64,000 nt of DNA from JACSRF01 sp963695505 (GCA_963695505.1 CAVOGX010000014.1:806001-870000), one strand, 5' to 3'. Positions 43,075 to 52,933 are shown, counted from the first letter of the stretch. Program-made: numbers and translations. Notes: generated from the sequence alone by a model not told the origin.

Positions 43075-43470
43075 TCAAACCAGCTCAAGAGGCGTCTTGC
43101 GGGTCAGGTCGGTTCTGTCAAAATCTTTATCGAAGCTGACGATTGCTGCCTGGGCAAGTTCAGCAACCACATATTGATAGGCATCATCGAAATCGAGAGC
43201 AAATGATTTCATAACTTCAACCATGCGCCCTATGGAAGCAAGGGGAACGGTTCGCAAAGATACGCCGCCTTGAAGCAGTACATCATCTACGAATGTGGCA
43301 TAGACGTCATGCTTGTGCAGGCGGCTAAGAATCACACCGATAGAATGCAGAGAAAAATCGCTAATCATCATTTGCGAAGGGGGCACAGTTTCTAAAAAGC
43401 GCCCTACATCAGCAGATTTTTCCTGGTCAAGCAGCCGTTCCAGCCAGATATTTGTGTCAATCAGGTACAT
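43075..43470 (-). CDS. PIN-domain ribonuclease toxin (VapC-like)
   Basis: A 131-residue PIN-domain protein; start ATG 43470 (MYLIDTNIWLERLL), where the first Asp of the active site is in LIDTN. Further acidic residues appear in FALDFDDAYQYVVAE and in VSFDKDFDRTDL, which fit the four-acid PIN centre. VapC-type toxins cleave tRNA or rRNA when free of antitoxin. The antitoxin gene ends at 43470 (TAATG overlap of one base), so both are coupled. It occurs in a cassette with low motif density inside an ABC transporter operon. The target RNA cannot be told from sequence. Confidence 0.88.
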   Translation of the reverse strand: MYLIDTNIWLERLLDQEKSADVGRFLETVPPSQMMISDFSLHSIGVILSRLHKHDVYATFVDDVLLQGGVSLRTVPLASIGRMVEVMKSFALDFDDAYQYVVAELAQAAIVSFDKDFDRTDLTRKTPLELV

Positions 43471-43688
43471 TAATCCCCTCGCCACTCTAGCGCTTTTTGC
43501 TGCAATTCTAAGGACGTGTATTGCTCACGATATTCATGCAAAGCCCCCGCCCAATTTTGCTTTAGCCCATAGGTCACCTGGCGACTGCGCTTGCTTAATA
43601 AGAACTCGACAAAGTCTCGAACCTCTATCATTAAATCGGGAGGCAATTCTTGGACTAATTCTTCTAACGATTTTGATTGCTCACTCAT
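43470..43688 (-). CDS. DUF2281-type antitoxin (VapB-like)
   Basis: A 72-residue protein with the DUF2281 pattern LEELVQELPPDLMIEVRDFVEFLLSKR, followed by a short C-terminal region (WAGALHEYREQYTSLELQQKAL) that should wrap the PIN toxin. Proteins of this type are encoded just upstream of PIN toxins and inhibit them; their N-terminal helical part may bind DNA at the promoter. The stop codon overlaps the toxin start, a common arrangement. It is the first gene of the cassette on the minus strand; a promoter would be at about 43690-43740, an AT-rich stretch of 50 bases. Confidence 0.85.
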   Translation of the reverse strand: MSEQSKSLEELVQELPPDLMIEVRDFVEFLLSKRSRQVTYGLKQNWAGALHEYREQYTSLELQQKALEWRGD

Positions 43689-43748
43689 AACAACCTCTTT
43701 TTTGCATTCTGCTTTTCGCCATTATAGCACGCCAGCCCATCCCCAATC

Positions 43749-46356
43749 TCACTCCTCGCGCACGGCCGTGGCAATCACCATATTCCCCAGCCGCAGCGAC
43801 GGGTAGATGGCCGCGAGCAGGGCGGCGATGATGGCCACGACGAGGCCTTGCAGGAAGTAGGCTGGCTCCAACTGCATGGCCAGCGTCCAGCCAAAGGAGC
43901 GCACGTTGATGACATAGATCAGAATCCAGGCCAACACGTAGCCGACGGGAATGGCCAGCAGACCGGCCACCGCGCCCATCAGCCCCGTTTCCAGGAAGGT
44001 GAGGCCCCAGAGCTGGCGCGTGGTCATGCCGGTGGCGCGCAGCACGCCCAGCTCGCGGCTGCGCTCAAGCTGTAAGCTCATCAGCGCCGACAGCACGCCG
44101 ATGAAGGCGACGATAATCGCCAGCAGGCGCAGCGCGGCGGTGATGGCAAAGGTACGATCGAAGATTTCCAGCGACCCGGCGCGCAGGGCGCGGTTGGATT
44201 GAAGGAGCACGTCCTGGCGTCCGGCAACGGCCGTTTCCATCGCCGCCAATACCTCCTCAATGTCTGCCCCTTCTTCCAAAAACAGACCCATGCTGACGAC
44301 GGCGTCATCCTGCCACAACTCGCGGTATAGCGCCTGGTCCATCATCACCGTGCCCTGGTCGCTGGCGTAGTCATAGAAGACGGCGATGCACCGGGAAGCT
44401 GCGCGGGCCAACGGCCGTTTCCAGCGTGATGTCGGGCGGTGGTGTGGGCAGGTTTTCTTTCAGAATCAGCGCCTCAGAGACGAAAACACCGTCGCCAGCC
44501 GCCAGCCGATCCCAGAGGGTGGCCTCGTCGCCCTGCACCCAGGCGTAGGGGCGGTTGCCGCCGGAGACGTCGCCGTCGACAGCAACCAGTTCTACCGGGC
44601 GGCCCAGTGTGGGCGAGGCCACCTGCACCTGCCGCGCCGTCACCGCCTCGGCGACGCCGGGCCAGTTGGCGAAGGTTTCGAGTACGTCTGGCGGCAGCGT
44701 GCCGAAGGCGCGGTTGGCGGTCAGCGTGGGCGGCGATAGGTAAATGTCGGCCTGCAAGGTCTGGTTGAGCCACTGCTCCACGGTGGAGCGGAAGGAGCCG
44801 ATCATGATGGAAACGCCGACGACGACGGAAACGGCCGTCATCAACGCCGCAATCGCTACCGAGGTGCGGCTGAGGGAGCGCACGATGTCGCGCGGGGCCA
44901 TGCGCCCCAGCACGCCCGCCAGCCGCTGCGTCAGCGGCGTCACCAGATTCATCACCAACACAGTCAGCGGCGGCGTCAGCAGCGCCGCGCCGATGAGCAC
45001 GGCAAACAGGCCGCCAAAGGTGATGATCAGGTTGCCGCGCAGCCAGAGCAGGAAGACGCCGAGCACGGTCAGGCCCAGCCAGGCGACCACCAGCCAGGGC
45101 AGCAGCTCGCGCGTGCGCGACTCCAGATTGGAGCGTTTCAGCGAGGCGTTGGGGGCGGTGCGCATCGCTTCCCAGGCGGGCAGCAGCGCGGCGAACAGCG
45201 CCGCCGCCATGCCGACGGCCAGCCCCTTCACCAGCGTGAACGGCGGAATATCGACGCCGCGCACGTTGACGACGAAGTAGAAGTCGTTGATGGTCTGCGT
45301 AATCAGGCCGACCATGCCCCGCCCCAGCACCACGCCCAGCGCCAGCCCCAGCAGCGAACCAATCAGGGCCAGCACGGCCGCTTCCACCAAAATGAGGGTG
45401 AACAACTGCCCACTGGTGACGCCCAGGCAGCGCAAAATGCCGAATAACGGCCGTCGCTGCACGACGCTGAAGGTGACGGTGTTGTAGATGAGGAACATGC
45501 CCACCACCAGCGCCAGCAGGCTGAGGGCGGAGAGGTTTAGCTCAAAGGCGGCGGTCATTTGCTGGATGGCGTTGGCCTGGGAAGCGGCCGTTTCCAGCCG
45601 CAAGCCCGGTTCAAGAATAGCCTGCACCGGGGCCAACGCTGCTTCGTCGGCGGCAATCAGGTCAATGCGGCTGAGCTTGCCCTGCATCTCCAGAATTTCC
45701 TGCGCGGAGGCGATGTCGGTGAAGAGGACGCCGCTGAGGGCGCGGCGGCTGACGTTGTCGCCGGGCTGCAGCAGGCCGACGATTTCGGCTGGCGTGCGCT
45801 TGCCCGGAGCGGTTGAGGGTGATGGTGTCGCCCAGCGTCAGCCCGGCCTCGTCAGCCAGTTCCTGCGACAGAATGACGGAATTGGGCCGCGTCAGAAAAG
45901 CAATCAACCCTTCCAGACCGCTGTCGCCGCTGGGCTGGAAGTAATCCCGAAACGGCGGCTCGGCGAAGGGGTCGATGCCGACGAGGCGCATGACTTGATC
46001 GTTTAGCTCTGGCACCGACAAATAATCTTCCACGATGGGCGCCGATGTAATTGACAATTGGCAATTGACAATTGTCAATTGACAATTTTCTTCGCCTGTC
46101 TTGAGCCGCGTGAATACATCATCACTAAATCCGGTTGGCGGTCCCACAATCCGGTGCGTCGCTTTGCCGGTGATGGCGTCGGTGGAGAGCTGAAATGCGC
46201 GCTGAGCGCTGCCGTTGGCCAGGTCGATGGAGACCATCATAGCCACGCCAATGGCCACGCCAATGATGAGCAAGATGTACTGAAACGGCCGTCGTCTAAG
46301 CCGCCGCCATGCTACCCGGAAGAGGGGGAGGTTGGAGATGGGAGGTTGGAGTGTGG

Positions 46357-46360
<4 letters not shown>
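43749..46360 (-). CDS. FtsX/AttFG-like ABC permease, two frameshifts
   Basis: About 869 residues when joined over two single extra bases, near 45807 and 44394. The layout is that of a double MacB/FtsX-type permease: N-terminal helix (RRPFQYILLIIGVAIGVAMMVSIDLA), a periplasmic domain, three helices (LLALVVGMFLIYNTVTFSVVQRR, LILVEAAVLALIGSLLGLALG), a second such unit (MTAVSVVVGVSIMIGSFRSTV) and three final helices (IIVAFIGVLSALMSLQLERSRELGVLRATG). The two characteristic R-R-[PR]-L-F-G-I-L-R-x-L-G and R-S-R-E-L-G-V-L-R-A-x-G motifs are intact. In AttEFGH these would be the permease parts. The ATPase gene overlaps its start by 4 bases. Confidence 0.85.
46048..46088. repeat. CAATTGACAATTGT repeat inside the permease gene
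   Basis: The palindromic unit CAATTGACAATTGTCAATTG and its flanks, three AATTGACAATT-type copies in a 41-base block, lie in frame in the permease gene. In the gene's direction they encode NCQLTIVNCQLSI, which does not fit the permease fold. The unit is AT-rich in a GC-rich gene and looks like an inserted intergenic repeat. Confidence 0.7.
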
Positions 46361-47127
<767 letters not shown>

Positions 47128-47408
47128 AAACTTTGTGCCTCTTATCACAAGCTGACTTTAGCAAAACCGCGGGATAATTACAAGCTAAACATAGACAAAA
47201 CCTATACAATTCTTAGATAACTGTTGGTTAGTTGGTTTCTTTCCCATAACGGGCAGCTTGTAAAAAAAGTGCGGCAAACCTTGCTGCTCATGGCGATCTG
47301 CAGACAAGTTTACCAGGCGTGAAGAACAGGTAAAAATTGGTTTCTAATTCCCGAAATTATGCATTTTCAATAAAGGGCTACCTCTGGATTTGGGCACCAT
47401 GCACATAT
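47128..47408. other. Intergenic region upstream of the ATPase gene and the RNA
   Basis: This stretch separates the minus-strand Att-like operon from the structured RNA. It holds a GTTGGTTAGTTGG repeat at about 47222 and AT-rich segments that may carry the operon promoter, but I see no clear gene and no convincing pair of promoter hexamers for the minus strand. Confidence 0.4.
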
Positions 47409-47437
47409 TTGCGACCCTTTTGGGGTTGTGGTAGTAT
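47409..47437 (+). promoter_or_regulatory. Candidate promoter of the structured RNA
   Basis: TTGCGA at 47409-47414 and TAGTAT at 47432-47437 are 17 bases apart. Transcription would begin near 47443, where the 5' strand of the predicted closing stem starts. Each hexamer differs from consensus at two or fewer positions. Confidence 0.4.
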
Positions 47438-47442
47438 CTGCT

Positions 47443-47656
47443 CAACCCTGCTGTGTGCGTGATGGGCTTCATGTCTTGAGCCAACGCCACTTGAAAGGGA
47501 GATGACATACGCAGAGGGGATGTAGTAGCCGTCAGGCCAGGCAGAGTCCTCGCGACAATTTTCCCACCTGCATAAGCAGGTTCAAGTATAGATGTCCACA
47601 CGGCATGGCGGGGCGACGGTCTTATTCCTACCCCTGATAGCATTATCAGGGGTTTT
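47443..47656 (+). ncRNA. Probable structured RNA (6S-like) with intrinsic terminator
   Basis: About 210 bases with no credible gene but much pairing. CCCTGC near the 5' end can pair with GCGGGG near 47610; CTGTGTG (47450-47456) with CACACGG (47597-47603); and CTTGAGCC (47475-47482) with GGTTCAAG (47579-47586). These make a long rod with a large internal bubble, then a hairpin (ACCTGC-ATAA-GCAGGT). The end is a strong terminator: CCCCTGATA and TATCAGGGG arms, then a T run. The rod with a central bubble is the plan of 6S RNA, which binds RNA polymerase. A riboswitch or leader for the next gene remains possible. Confidence 0.5.
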
Positions 47657-48861
47657 TGTTTACCTGCGGGTATCGTGACGAGGTTGCCATTAAGAGCCGG
47701 TTACTTCCTTTCGCGCTGATTATTTTTTCTGTTGCCGTGGCGGCCTTTTTGTTTGTTGCTTACACGACCTGGCGACCAGTCGCCGCACCGCCAGCGCTGC
47801 CCACTCTCATGCCCACGCTGGCGGTACCCTGGCCCCAGCGCATACTGCTGCCGCTGGTGGAAAATAATGGGGGAGAAACGGCCGTTGCTGCTTATCCCCC
47901 CCCCGCTACAGCCACTCCACTACCGCCGCTGCCACCCACCAACACGCCTATTCCCTCTGTGACGCCTACGCCACTGCCCACCAACACGCCCACAGCCACC
48001 TCCACGCCATCGCCTACGGCAACGCTGCCCCCAGACGTAACGCCCAGCGCCACACCTTACCCCTTGCCCGAGCTGACGCTGGTTCCAGGTCAACCACAGG
48101 GGTATTTAGATAAATTTCGGCTGGTGGCCTTCTACGGCAGTCCTACAGGTCCAGGCCTGGGCATTTTGGGCAATTACCCCCGGGAAACGATGCTGACCCT
48201 GCTGCACCAGCGCATGGCCCAGTACCAGCCACTTTCTGCAGAACGGCCGATTCTGCCCACCTATCACATGATCATTGCTGTGGCTAACACCACGCCGCCC
48301 TACTACTACGCCAACATCAGCCTGGAACTGATTGAGGAATGGGTCGCCGCCGCCCAGGAGAGCGGTGTGGCCGTTATTCTAGACATGCAGCCGGGGCAAG
48401 GGGACGTGCTGTACATTTACGAGCGCGTGCGGCACCTGCTCTACAACCCCCACGTCCATCTGGCCATCGACCCGGAATTTAACATGGCAGCCGGAGAAGT
48501 GCCGGGGCAAAAGGTGGGCAGCCTTTACGCCAGTACCATCAATGACGTGCAGGCTGACCTAAACCAAATTGGCCTGGAAATTGGCTTGAACCGGGTATTG
48601 ATTTTGCACCAGTTCGCGGGAATGATGCTGCCAGACAAAGAAGCCATTGATAATTATCCCCACGTCGAGTTGGTCATTGATGGGGATGGCGTGGGGTCAT
48701 CGGCAGCCAAAATTCGCAACTACAACGAGTATGCCCAGGAAGCGGCCTTTGAATATGGCGGCTTCAAGTTGTTTCCAAACGATGGTGATTACCCGGTGCT
48801 TGCGCCGCAAGAGGTGATGACGCTGCTAGAGCCGCCGCCGGTGATCATCATCTATCAATAG
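47656..48861 (+). CDS. Secreted/anchored protein of unknown function with Pro/Thr linker
   Basis: A protein of up to 401 residues. It has an N-terminal membrane helix (FALIIFSVAVAAFLFVAYTTW), a Pro/Thr-rich linker (about 40-145, repeated TPTPLPTNTPT-type units) and a C-terminal domain from about 150. That domain has an alpha/beta pattern like a TIM-barrel hydrolase: RLVAFYGSPTGPGLGILG, GVAVILDMQPGQGDV, HVHLAIDPEFNM, RVLILHQFAGMML and VELVIDGDGVG. Asp and Glu residues at strand ends (LDMQP, IDPEF, DGDG) could be catalytic. The start is uncertain: TTG 47656 lies inside the T run of the terminator; no ATG or clear ribosome site is near. Its function is unknown. Confidence 0.6.
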   Translation: MFTCGYRDEVAIKSRLLPFALIIFSVAVAAFLFVAYTTWRPVAAPPALPTLMPTLAVPWPQRILLPLVENNGGETAVAAYPPPATATPLPPLPPTNTPIPSVTPTPLPTNTPTATSTPSPTATLPPDVTPSATPYPLPELTLVPGQPQGYLDKFRLVAFYGSPTGPGLGILGNYPRETMLTLLHQRMAQYQPLSAERPILPTYHMIIAVANTTPPYYYANISLELIEEWVAAAQESGVAVILDMQPGQGDVLYIYERVRHLLYNPHVHLAIDPEFNMAAGEVPGQKVGSLYASTINDVQADLNQIGLEIGLNRVLILHQFAGMMLPDKEAIDNYPHVELVIDGDGVGSSAAKIRNYNEYAQEAAFEYGGFKLFPNDGDYPVLAPQEVMTLLEPPPVIIIYQ

Positions 48862-48921
48862 TGGGTCAGCCGGTCAGCTTGCCAGCCCATCTGGTGGTTA
48901 CACAGTCACCGTGCCAATGCT

Positions 48922-49824
48922 ATGGGCAATAAATTTTCTCCTCATGCTCGCGCAGTGTTGACGGCGCTTTTTGTCACTTTTTTGTGGTCAACTTCGTGGG
49001 TGCTGATCAAGTTTGGGCTGGAAGACATTCCGGCGCTGACTTTTGCCGGATTGCGCTATTTCCTGGCGTTTTTGCTGCTGCTGCCCGCGGCGTGGCGCTC
49101 GGCGGCTGTGCAGCGTGGGCCAAAGCTGGCGCGCCGCGACTGGTTGGGGCTGGCAGGATTGGGGCTGCTCTATTACACCATCACCCAGGGTTCGCAGTTT
49201 TTGGGGCTGGTGTATTTACCGGCCATTACCTTTAGCCTGCTGCTGAACGGCACGGCCGTTCTCGTGGCTGTTTTAGGCATTCCCCTGCTGCGCGAGTGGC
49301 CGGCCTGGTGGCAATGGGGCGGCATGTTGGTTTTCCTGGGTGGAGCGCTGGCCTTTTTTTATCCCTGGCACATTCCGGCGGCCGAGTTCATTGGCTACGT
49401 TATAGCCGCCGTGCATTTGCTGGCAACCTCGCTGTCCAGCATTGTGGGGCGGGGCATCAATCGCGGGCAGCGCCTGCACCCGCTGTTGGTGACCACGGTT
49501 AGCATGGGCGTGGGGTCGGTGCTCCTGCTAGGCACGGGACTGGCGGTGGAACCGTGGCCGCGGTTGGGCTGGGTGCAATGGGGAATTGTGCTGTGGCTGG
49601 CACTGGTCAATACGGCCGTGGCCTTCACCCTGTGGAACCACACCCTGCGCACGCTGTCGGCCATGGAGTCTTCCCTGATTAACAACACCATGCTCATTCA
49701 GATTTCTGTGCTGGCGTGGCTATTTTTGGGAGAACGGCTGACGCTGGTGCAGGTGGGGGCGTTATTTTTGGCAGCAGTAGGGGCGCTGCTGGCCCAATGG
49801 CGACCTAAGGCGCGAGTAAAGTAA
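48922..49824 (+). CDS. EamA/DMT-family transporter
   Basis: A 300-residue membrane protein with ten helices made of two EamA repeats. The start is ATG 48922 (MGNKFSPHAR). Helix one contains ALFVTFLWSTSWVLIKFGLEDIPALTFAGLRYFLAFLLLLP, the usual EamA pattern (W-S-x-x-W-x-x-I-K). The second repeat begins near IGYVIAAVHLLATSLSSIVGR and ends with SVLAWLFLGERLTLVQVGALFLAAVGALL (FLGE). Such proteins export amino acids, nucleotides or other metabolites. It has no neighbours in its direction. The last 20 bases overlap the convergent lipid-kinase gene. Confidence 0.92.
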   Translation: MGNKFSPHARAVLTALFVTFLWSTSWVLIKFGLEDIPALTFAGLRYFLAFLLLLPAAWRSAAVQRGPKLARRDWLGLAGLGLLYYTITQGSQFLGLVYLPAITFSLLLNGTAVLVAVLGIPLLREWPAWWQWGGMLVFLGGALAFFYPWHIPAAEFIGYVIAAVHLLATSLSSIVGRGINRGQRLHPLLVTTVSMGVGSVLLLGTGLAVEPWPRLGWVQWGIVLWLALVNTAVAFTLWNHTLRTLSAMESSLINNTMLIQISVLAWLFLGERLTLVQVGALFLAAVGALLAQWRPKARVK

Positions 49825-50713
49825 CCTTACCGGGAAGAATGTGGTAGGCAACGGCCGTTGCCGACTCTGTAAACAACTCGCCATCCGCATGAATAGGCGT
49901 GCCCGGCTCGCTGGTTAATGTTATCTGCGCCGTGCGCTGGTAGGTAACCACCGGGTGGTGGATGTGTTCTCCTCTCATTAACTTTAGCAGCACGGCCACC
50001 ACCGTGCGCTTGGGCACTTCCGGCGCAAACACAAAATCATACAATCCATCATCAAACTTCGCTTCGGGCGCCATCTGGAACCCACCTGTGCGCGGGCCAT
50101 TACACACCGAAAGTAGATATGCCGGGCCATCGTAGCCCCCGCCATCCCAGGTAATATGCATCTGCCACGCTTTCAGCTTGAGAATACCTTTGACCAGGGC
50201 CACCAGGTAGCGAATTTCACCAGACAGCCGCTTCATACGGATGTTCTCCAGCGTAATCATGGGCTCCATAGCTACGGCCGAATTATTGACAAAGTAACGC
50301 GGCGCGTTTCCCCAGCTTCCGGTAATGACGCCGGCGTCAATCTGGCGCGTGTGGCCAGCAGCAATAGTTTGCGCCGCCAGCACCAGGCTCAGGGGAATGC
50401 CCTGCATGCGTGTAAAGTCGTTGGCTGTGCCTACGGGCATGATGCCAAAAGGCAGCGTCGGGGCATTTTCCGGCGTGGCTTGCAGCACGCCATTGATTAC
50501 CTCGTTTATGGTGCCATCCCCACCGGCGGCAACCACGGCGTCGAACCCGGCCTCTGCGGCCTGCCGCGCCAGGGCAATGCCATGCTCGGGCCCATCAGTA
50601 ACTGCTAATTCGGCCGTAACGCCGGCCGTTTTCAGGGCGGCCATCATGGTGCTGGCCTGGGCTTGGGCCTGCCAGCGGTTGGCGTAGGGATTGAGAATGA
50701 CTTGAACGTTCAT
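49805..50713 (-). CDS. Diacylglycerol kinase-like lipid kinase
   Basis: A 302-residue member of the DagK/YegS/BmrU family. Start ATG 50713 (MNVQVILNPYANRW). The catalytic region has VVAAGGDGTINEVINGV (the GGDGT motif for ATP) and FGIMPVGTANDFTRMQGIP (G-T-x-N-D-F-A). A later LSVCNGPRTGGFQMAPEAKFDDGLYDFVF carries the acidic residues of the second half. It should phosphorylate diacylglycerol or a similar lipid. It follows the phosphodiesterase gene by 4 bases, so the two make a lipid turnover unit: one enzyme splits glycerophosphodiesters and the other phosphorylates lipids. Its end overlaps a convergent transporter gene by 20 bases. Confidence 0.92.
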   Translation of the reverse strand: MNVQVILNPYANRWQAQAQASTMMAALKTAGVTAELAVTDGPEHGIALARQAAEAGFDAVVAAGGDGTINEVINGVLQATPENAPTLPFGIMPVGTANDFTRMQGIPLSLVLAAQTIAAGHTRQIDAGVITGSWGNAPRYFVNNSAVAMEPMITLENIRMKRLSGEIRYLVALVKGILKLKAWQMHITWDGGGYDGPAYLLSVCNGPRTGGFQMAPEAKFDDGLYDFVFAPEVPKRTVVAVLLKLMRGEHIHHPVVTYQRTAQITLTSEPGTPIHADGELFTESATAVAYHILPGKVTLLAP

Positions 50714-50717
50714 ATGT

Positions 50718-51434
50718 TTACTCAACGGCTTCCCGAATAACGGCCGGTTTGTTGGTAATGATGCCATCGACGCCCAGCCTGGCCAGCCGCTGCGCTGCGG
50801 CAGGGTCGTCTACAGTCCAGGTATGCACCTGGTAGCCGCGCTGCCGCGCCCAGGCCATGTATTGCTCGTTAATCATGGTGTGATGGGGATGGTCGGCCTC
50901 GCTGGGGGTGAAGAGGTAGCTGTAACGCAGCAGCCCTTCCTGACGCAGAATGCCGGTGCTGGTGCTGCGCGTCAGGTGGCGGCGCGCCCGCCGGAGTGAG
51001 AAGGGGTTGAAGGAGGAGACGTGACACTGGCTTTGCAGGTTATGGGACTGGATGCGGTCAGCAACGGCCGTTTCTGTCCCCTTATCCCACAAGCTCCAAT
51101 CTTTGATCTCTACATTGTAAAGGGCCACCGGGCCTAACGCCTCAAAAACCTCATCCAGCGTGGGAATCTCCTGCCCCTCGCCAACGTGCAGCTTTTTTAA
51201 CTCCGCCAGCGTCATGTCGGCTATGCGTTCTGAGCGGCCAGTTTCCGGGTGCAGGCGCATGTCGTGGTAAACCACCAGCACACCATCTTTGGAAAGCTGC
51301 ACGTCCAGTTCAACGCCGTCAGCGCCCTGCTCCAAAGCCAGGGCAAAGGCCGCCAGGGTATTTTCTGGTGCATCTAGGCTGGCCCCCCGATGTCCTAAGA
51401 TGAACGGCCGTTTCCCAGAAGCCCAGTCAACCAT
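50718..51434 (-). CDS. Glycerophosphodiester phosphodiesterase
   Basis: A 238-residue TIM-barrel enzyme of the GDPD family (UgpQ-like), which hydrolyses glycerophosphodiesters to glycerol-3-phosphate and an alcohol. The catalytic region is clear: ILGHRGASLDAPENTLAAF (His and Glu; the HR-G-x-x-x-x-x-P-E-N-T motif), GVELDVQLSKDGVLVVYHDMRL (E-x-D and H-D). There is no signal peptide, so it should work in the cytoplasm. It starts 2 bases after the ATPase gene and ends 4 bases ahead of the lipid kinase gene, so the three form a compact operon. An ACGGCCGT octamer encodes part of its N-terminus (KRPF). Confidence 0.95.
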   Translation of the reverse strand: MVDWASGKRPFILGHRGASLDAPENTLAAFALALEQGADGVELDVQLSKDGVLVVYHDMRLHPETGRSERIADMTLAELKKLHVGEGQEIPTLDEVFEALGPVALYNVEIKDWSLWDKGTETAVADRIQSHNLQSQCHVSSFNPFSLRRARRHLTRSTSTGILRQEGLLRYSYLFTPSEADHPHHTMINEQYMAWARQRGYQVHTWTVDDPAAAQRLARLGVDGIITNKPAVIREAVE

Positions 51435-51436
51435 TG

Positions 51437-52768
51437 CTACAACTCCACAAAATAAGCGGCCGCAGCCCGATCAATCATTTCCCGGGTCATAACCGGTTCA
51501 ACACTCAAATACTCACTGATGTCTTGAATTTGTTCCAGCAAATCCCGCGGATGGTTGGCGCGCAGCTTGCGATTCTTTTTAATATAATGCTCTTGCAGCA
51601 GGTAAATAACTGCCTGCTCATCAAAAGCTACACCCCGCCGTTTTGCTACCCGCCGGAAGATTTCGCGATACTCATCATAGGAGGGCGACGTTACTTCAAT
51701 TTTGTGCCGGATGCGGCGCAAAAACGCCTCATCCACCAAATCCCGCGGCGGCAGGTTCGTCGAAAAAACAATCAATACCTTAAACGGCACTTCAACCTTG
51801 CGCCCGGTATGCAGCGATAAAAAGTCTACATTTTTTTCCATGGGCACAATCCAACGGTTTAGCAGATCTCGCGGCCGAATTTGCTGCCGCCCAAAGTCAT
51901 CAATCAAGAACATGCCGCCATTGGCTTTCATCTGGAAAGGGGCTTCATAATATTTATTCGTGCGGTCGTATACCAGCTCCAGCCCGTCCAACGTCAGTTC
52001 ACCACCGACCATGATGACCGGCCGTTTTATTTTGACCCAGCGTCCATCCATCTTGGTACTTTGGGATAAGCTGCCGCGACCCCGTCGTGAGGAAGTAAAT
52101 TCAGCCTCGCCTTCTGCTATGATTTCGTGATTGATTTCATCATAAACCTTGATGATTTGGCCGTCTGCCTCAACGGCATATGGAATATACATGTCATTGG
52201 TCAGTACCATTCGGCCAATGCTTTCAGCGATGGTTGTCTTTCCGTTCCCTGGAGGCCCATATAAAAACATAGACTTGCCGGAATTGATGGCCGGACCAAT
52301 TTTTTCCAAAATAGACTCATTTAGAACCAGGTGCGACAATGATTGCTCCACCATCAAGGGGTTTACCCGCAGCGTATTCCCCCCCTGGGTATTTATGGCC
52401 GCCACGTAATCATCCCAGGGAACTGGGGCCGGGCCAACATACGTAGTTTGCTCCAGCCGCTCCCTGGCACGGGCCGATCCTTTATTGGTAATGACATACT
52501 GGTACGTTCCTGCCCCAATGCCACCAGACCCTTTCACCTCGCACATTTGCTCTCGTTTCAGGAATTCTAAAATGGGCAGCAGCACGGTCTGAAAGGGAAG
52601 TTTGACCTCTTCCGCAATATGGTAGCCAGTCACCTGGCCCCGGTTGTACATAATCTTTAGGGATAGGTCTTGCAAAAATGTCTCGGTGAGCCCTGTATCT
52701 TCCAAATCTTTAATAGGTTCTGGGTACCACGCTTGGTTATCAATCAACGAAGGTGCTAGATCGGCCAT
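51437..52768 (-). CDS. AAA+ ATPase with winged-helix-like N-terminus
   Basis: A 443-residue ATPase. Residues about 25-100 look like a winged helix (LSLKIMYNRGQVTGYHIAEEVKLPFQTVLLPILEFLKREQMCEVKG). The AAA+ core has Walker A GPPGNGKTTIAES, Walker B MFLIDDFGRQQ, sensor LIVFSTNLPP and arginine-type residues in EAFLRRIRHKIEV. A long insertion before Walker B (about 190-260) holds a beta-hairpin region. The C-terminal helices carry the sensor 2 part. The MoxR-like core suggests a remodelling role, though the exact family is not clear. It begins the operon with the phosphodiesterase and lipid kinase (2- and 4-base gaps), so a link to membrane lipids is possible. No ACGGCCGT lies in it. Confidence 0.8.
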   Translation of the reverse strand: MADLAPSLIDNQAWYPEPIKDLEDTGLTETFLQDLSLKIMYNRGQVTGYHIAEEVKLPFQTVLLPILEFLKREQMCEVKGSGGIGAGTYQYVITNKGSARARERLEQTTYVGPAPVPWDDYVAAINTQGGNTLRVNPLMVEQSLSHLVLNESILEKIGPAINSGKSMFLYGPPGNGKTTIAESIGRMVLTNDMYIPYAVEADGQIIKVYDEINHEIIAEGEAEFTSSRRGRGSLSQSTKMDGRWVKIKRPVIMVGGELTLDGLELVYDRTNKYYEAPFQMKANGGMFLIDDFGRQQIRPRDLLNRWIVPMEKNVDFLSLHTGRKVEVPFKVLIVFSTNLPPRDLVDEAFLRRIRHKIEVTSPSYDEYREIFRRVAKRRGVAFDEQAVIYLLQEHYIKKNRKLRANHPRDLLEQIQDISEYLSVEPVMTREMIDRAAAAYFVEL

Positions 52769-52876
52769 ATTCTTAATCCTAATTCCATTAAATTTGTAAG
52801 TGAGTAAGGTGCTCCATTGCGGTGATTATACCATGAGTTTGACCACACTTAGTGGAATCACCAGACCTCTTTGGTA

Positions 52877-52903
52877 AGAAAAAAGGGTGCTAAAAGCACC
52901 CCA
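52877..52903 (-). terminator. Intrinsic terminator after the 54007-52934 gene
   Basis: On the minus strand GGGTGCT and AGCACCC pair around a three-base loop and are followed by TTTTTTCTT. It is 31 bases after the stop codon, so the gene is transcribed on its own and the ATPase operon needs its own promoter between 52770 and 52870. Confidence 0.85.
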
Positions 52904-52933
52904 CTCGAATGAATCAAAAGTTGTTGGCAAAAT

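Noticed and set aside
44744..45280. A 178-residue plus-strand frame over the permease
   Set aside because: It is Ser/Thr/Arg-rich without a start site or domain; the minus strand has the permease helices.
41498..46088. GATTGGA and CAATTGACAATTGT blocks as CRISPR repeats
   Set aside because: The units are 7-14 bases with no spacers of constant size, and no cas gene is in the window.
47344..47643. A 99-residue frame on the minus strand across the structured-RNA region
   Set aside because: It has no ribosome site and no domain, and it overlaps paired stems and a terminator that read on the plus strand; an RNA gene is the better reading.
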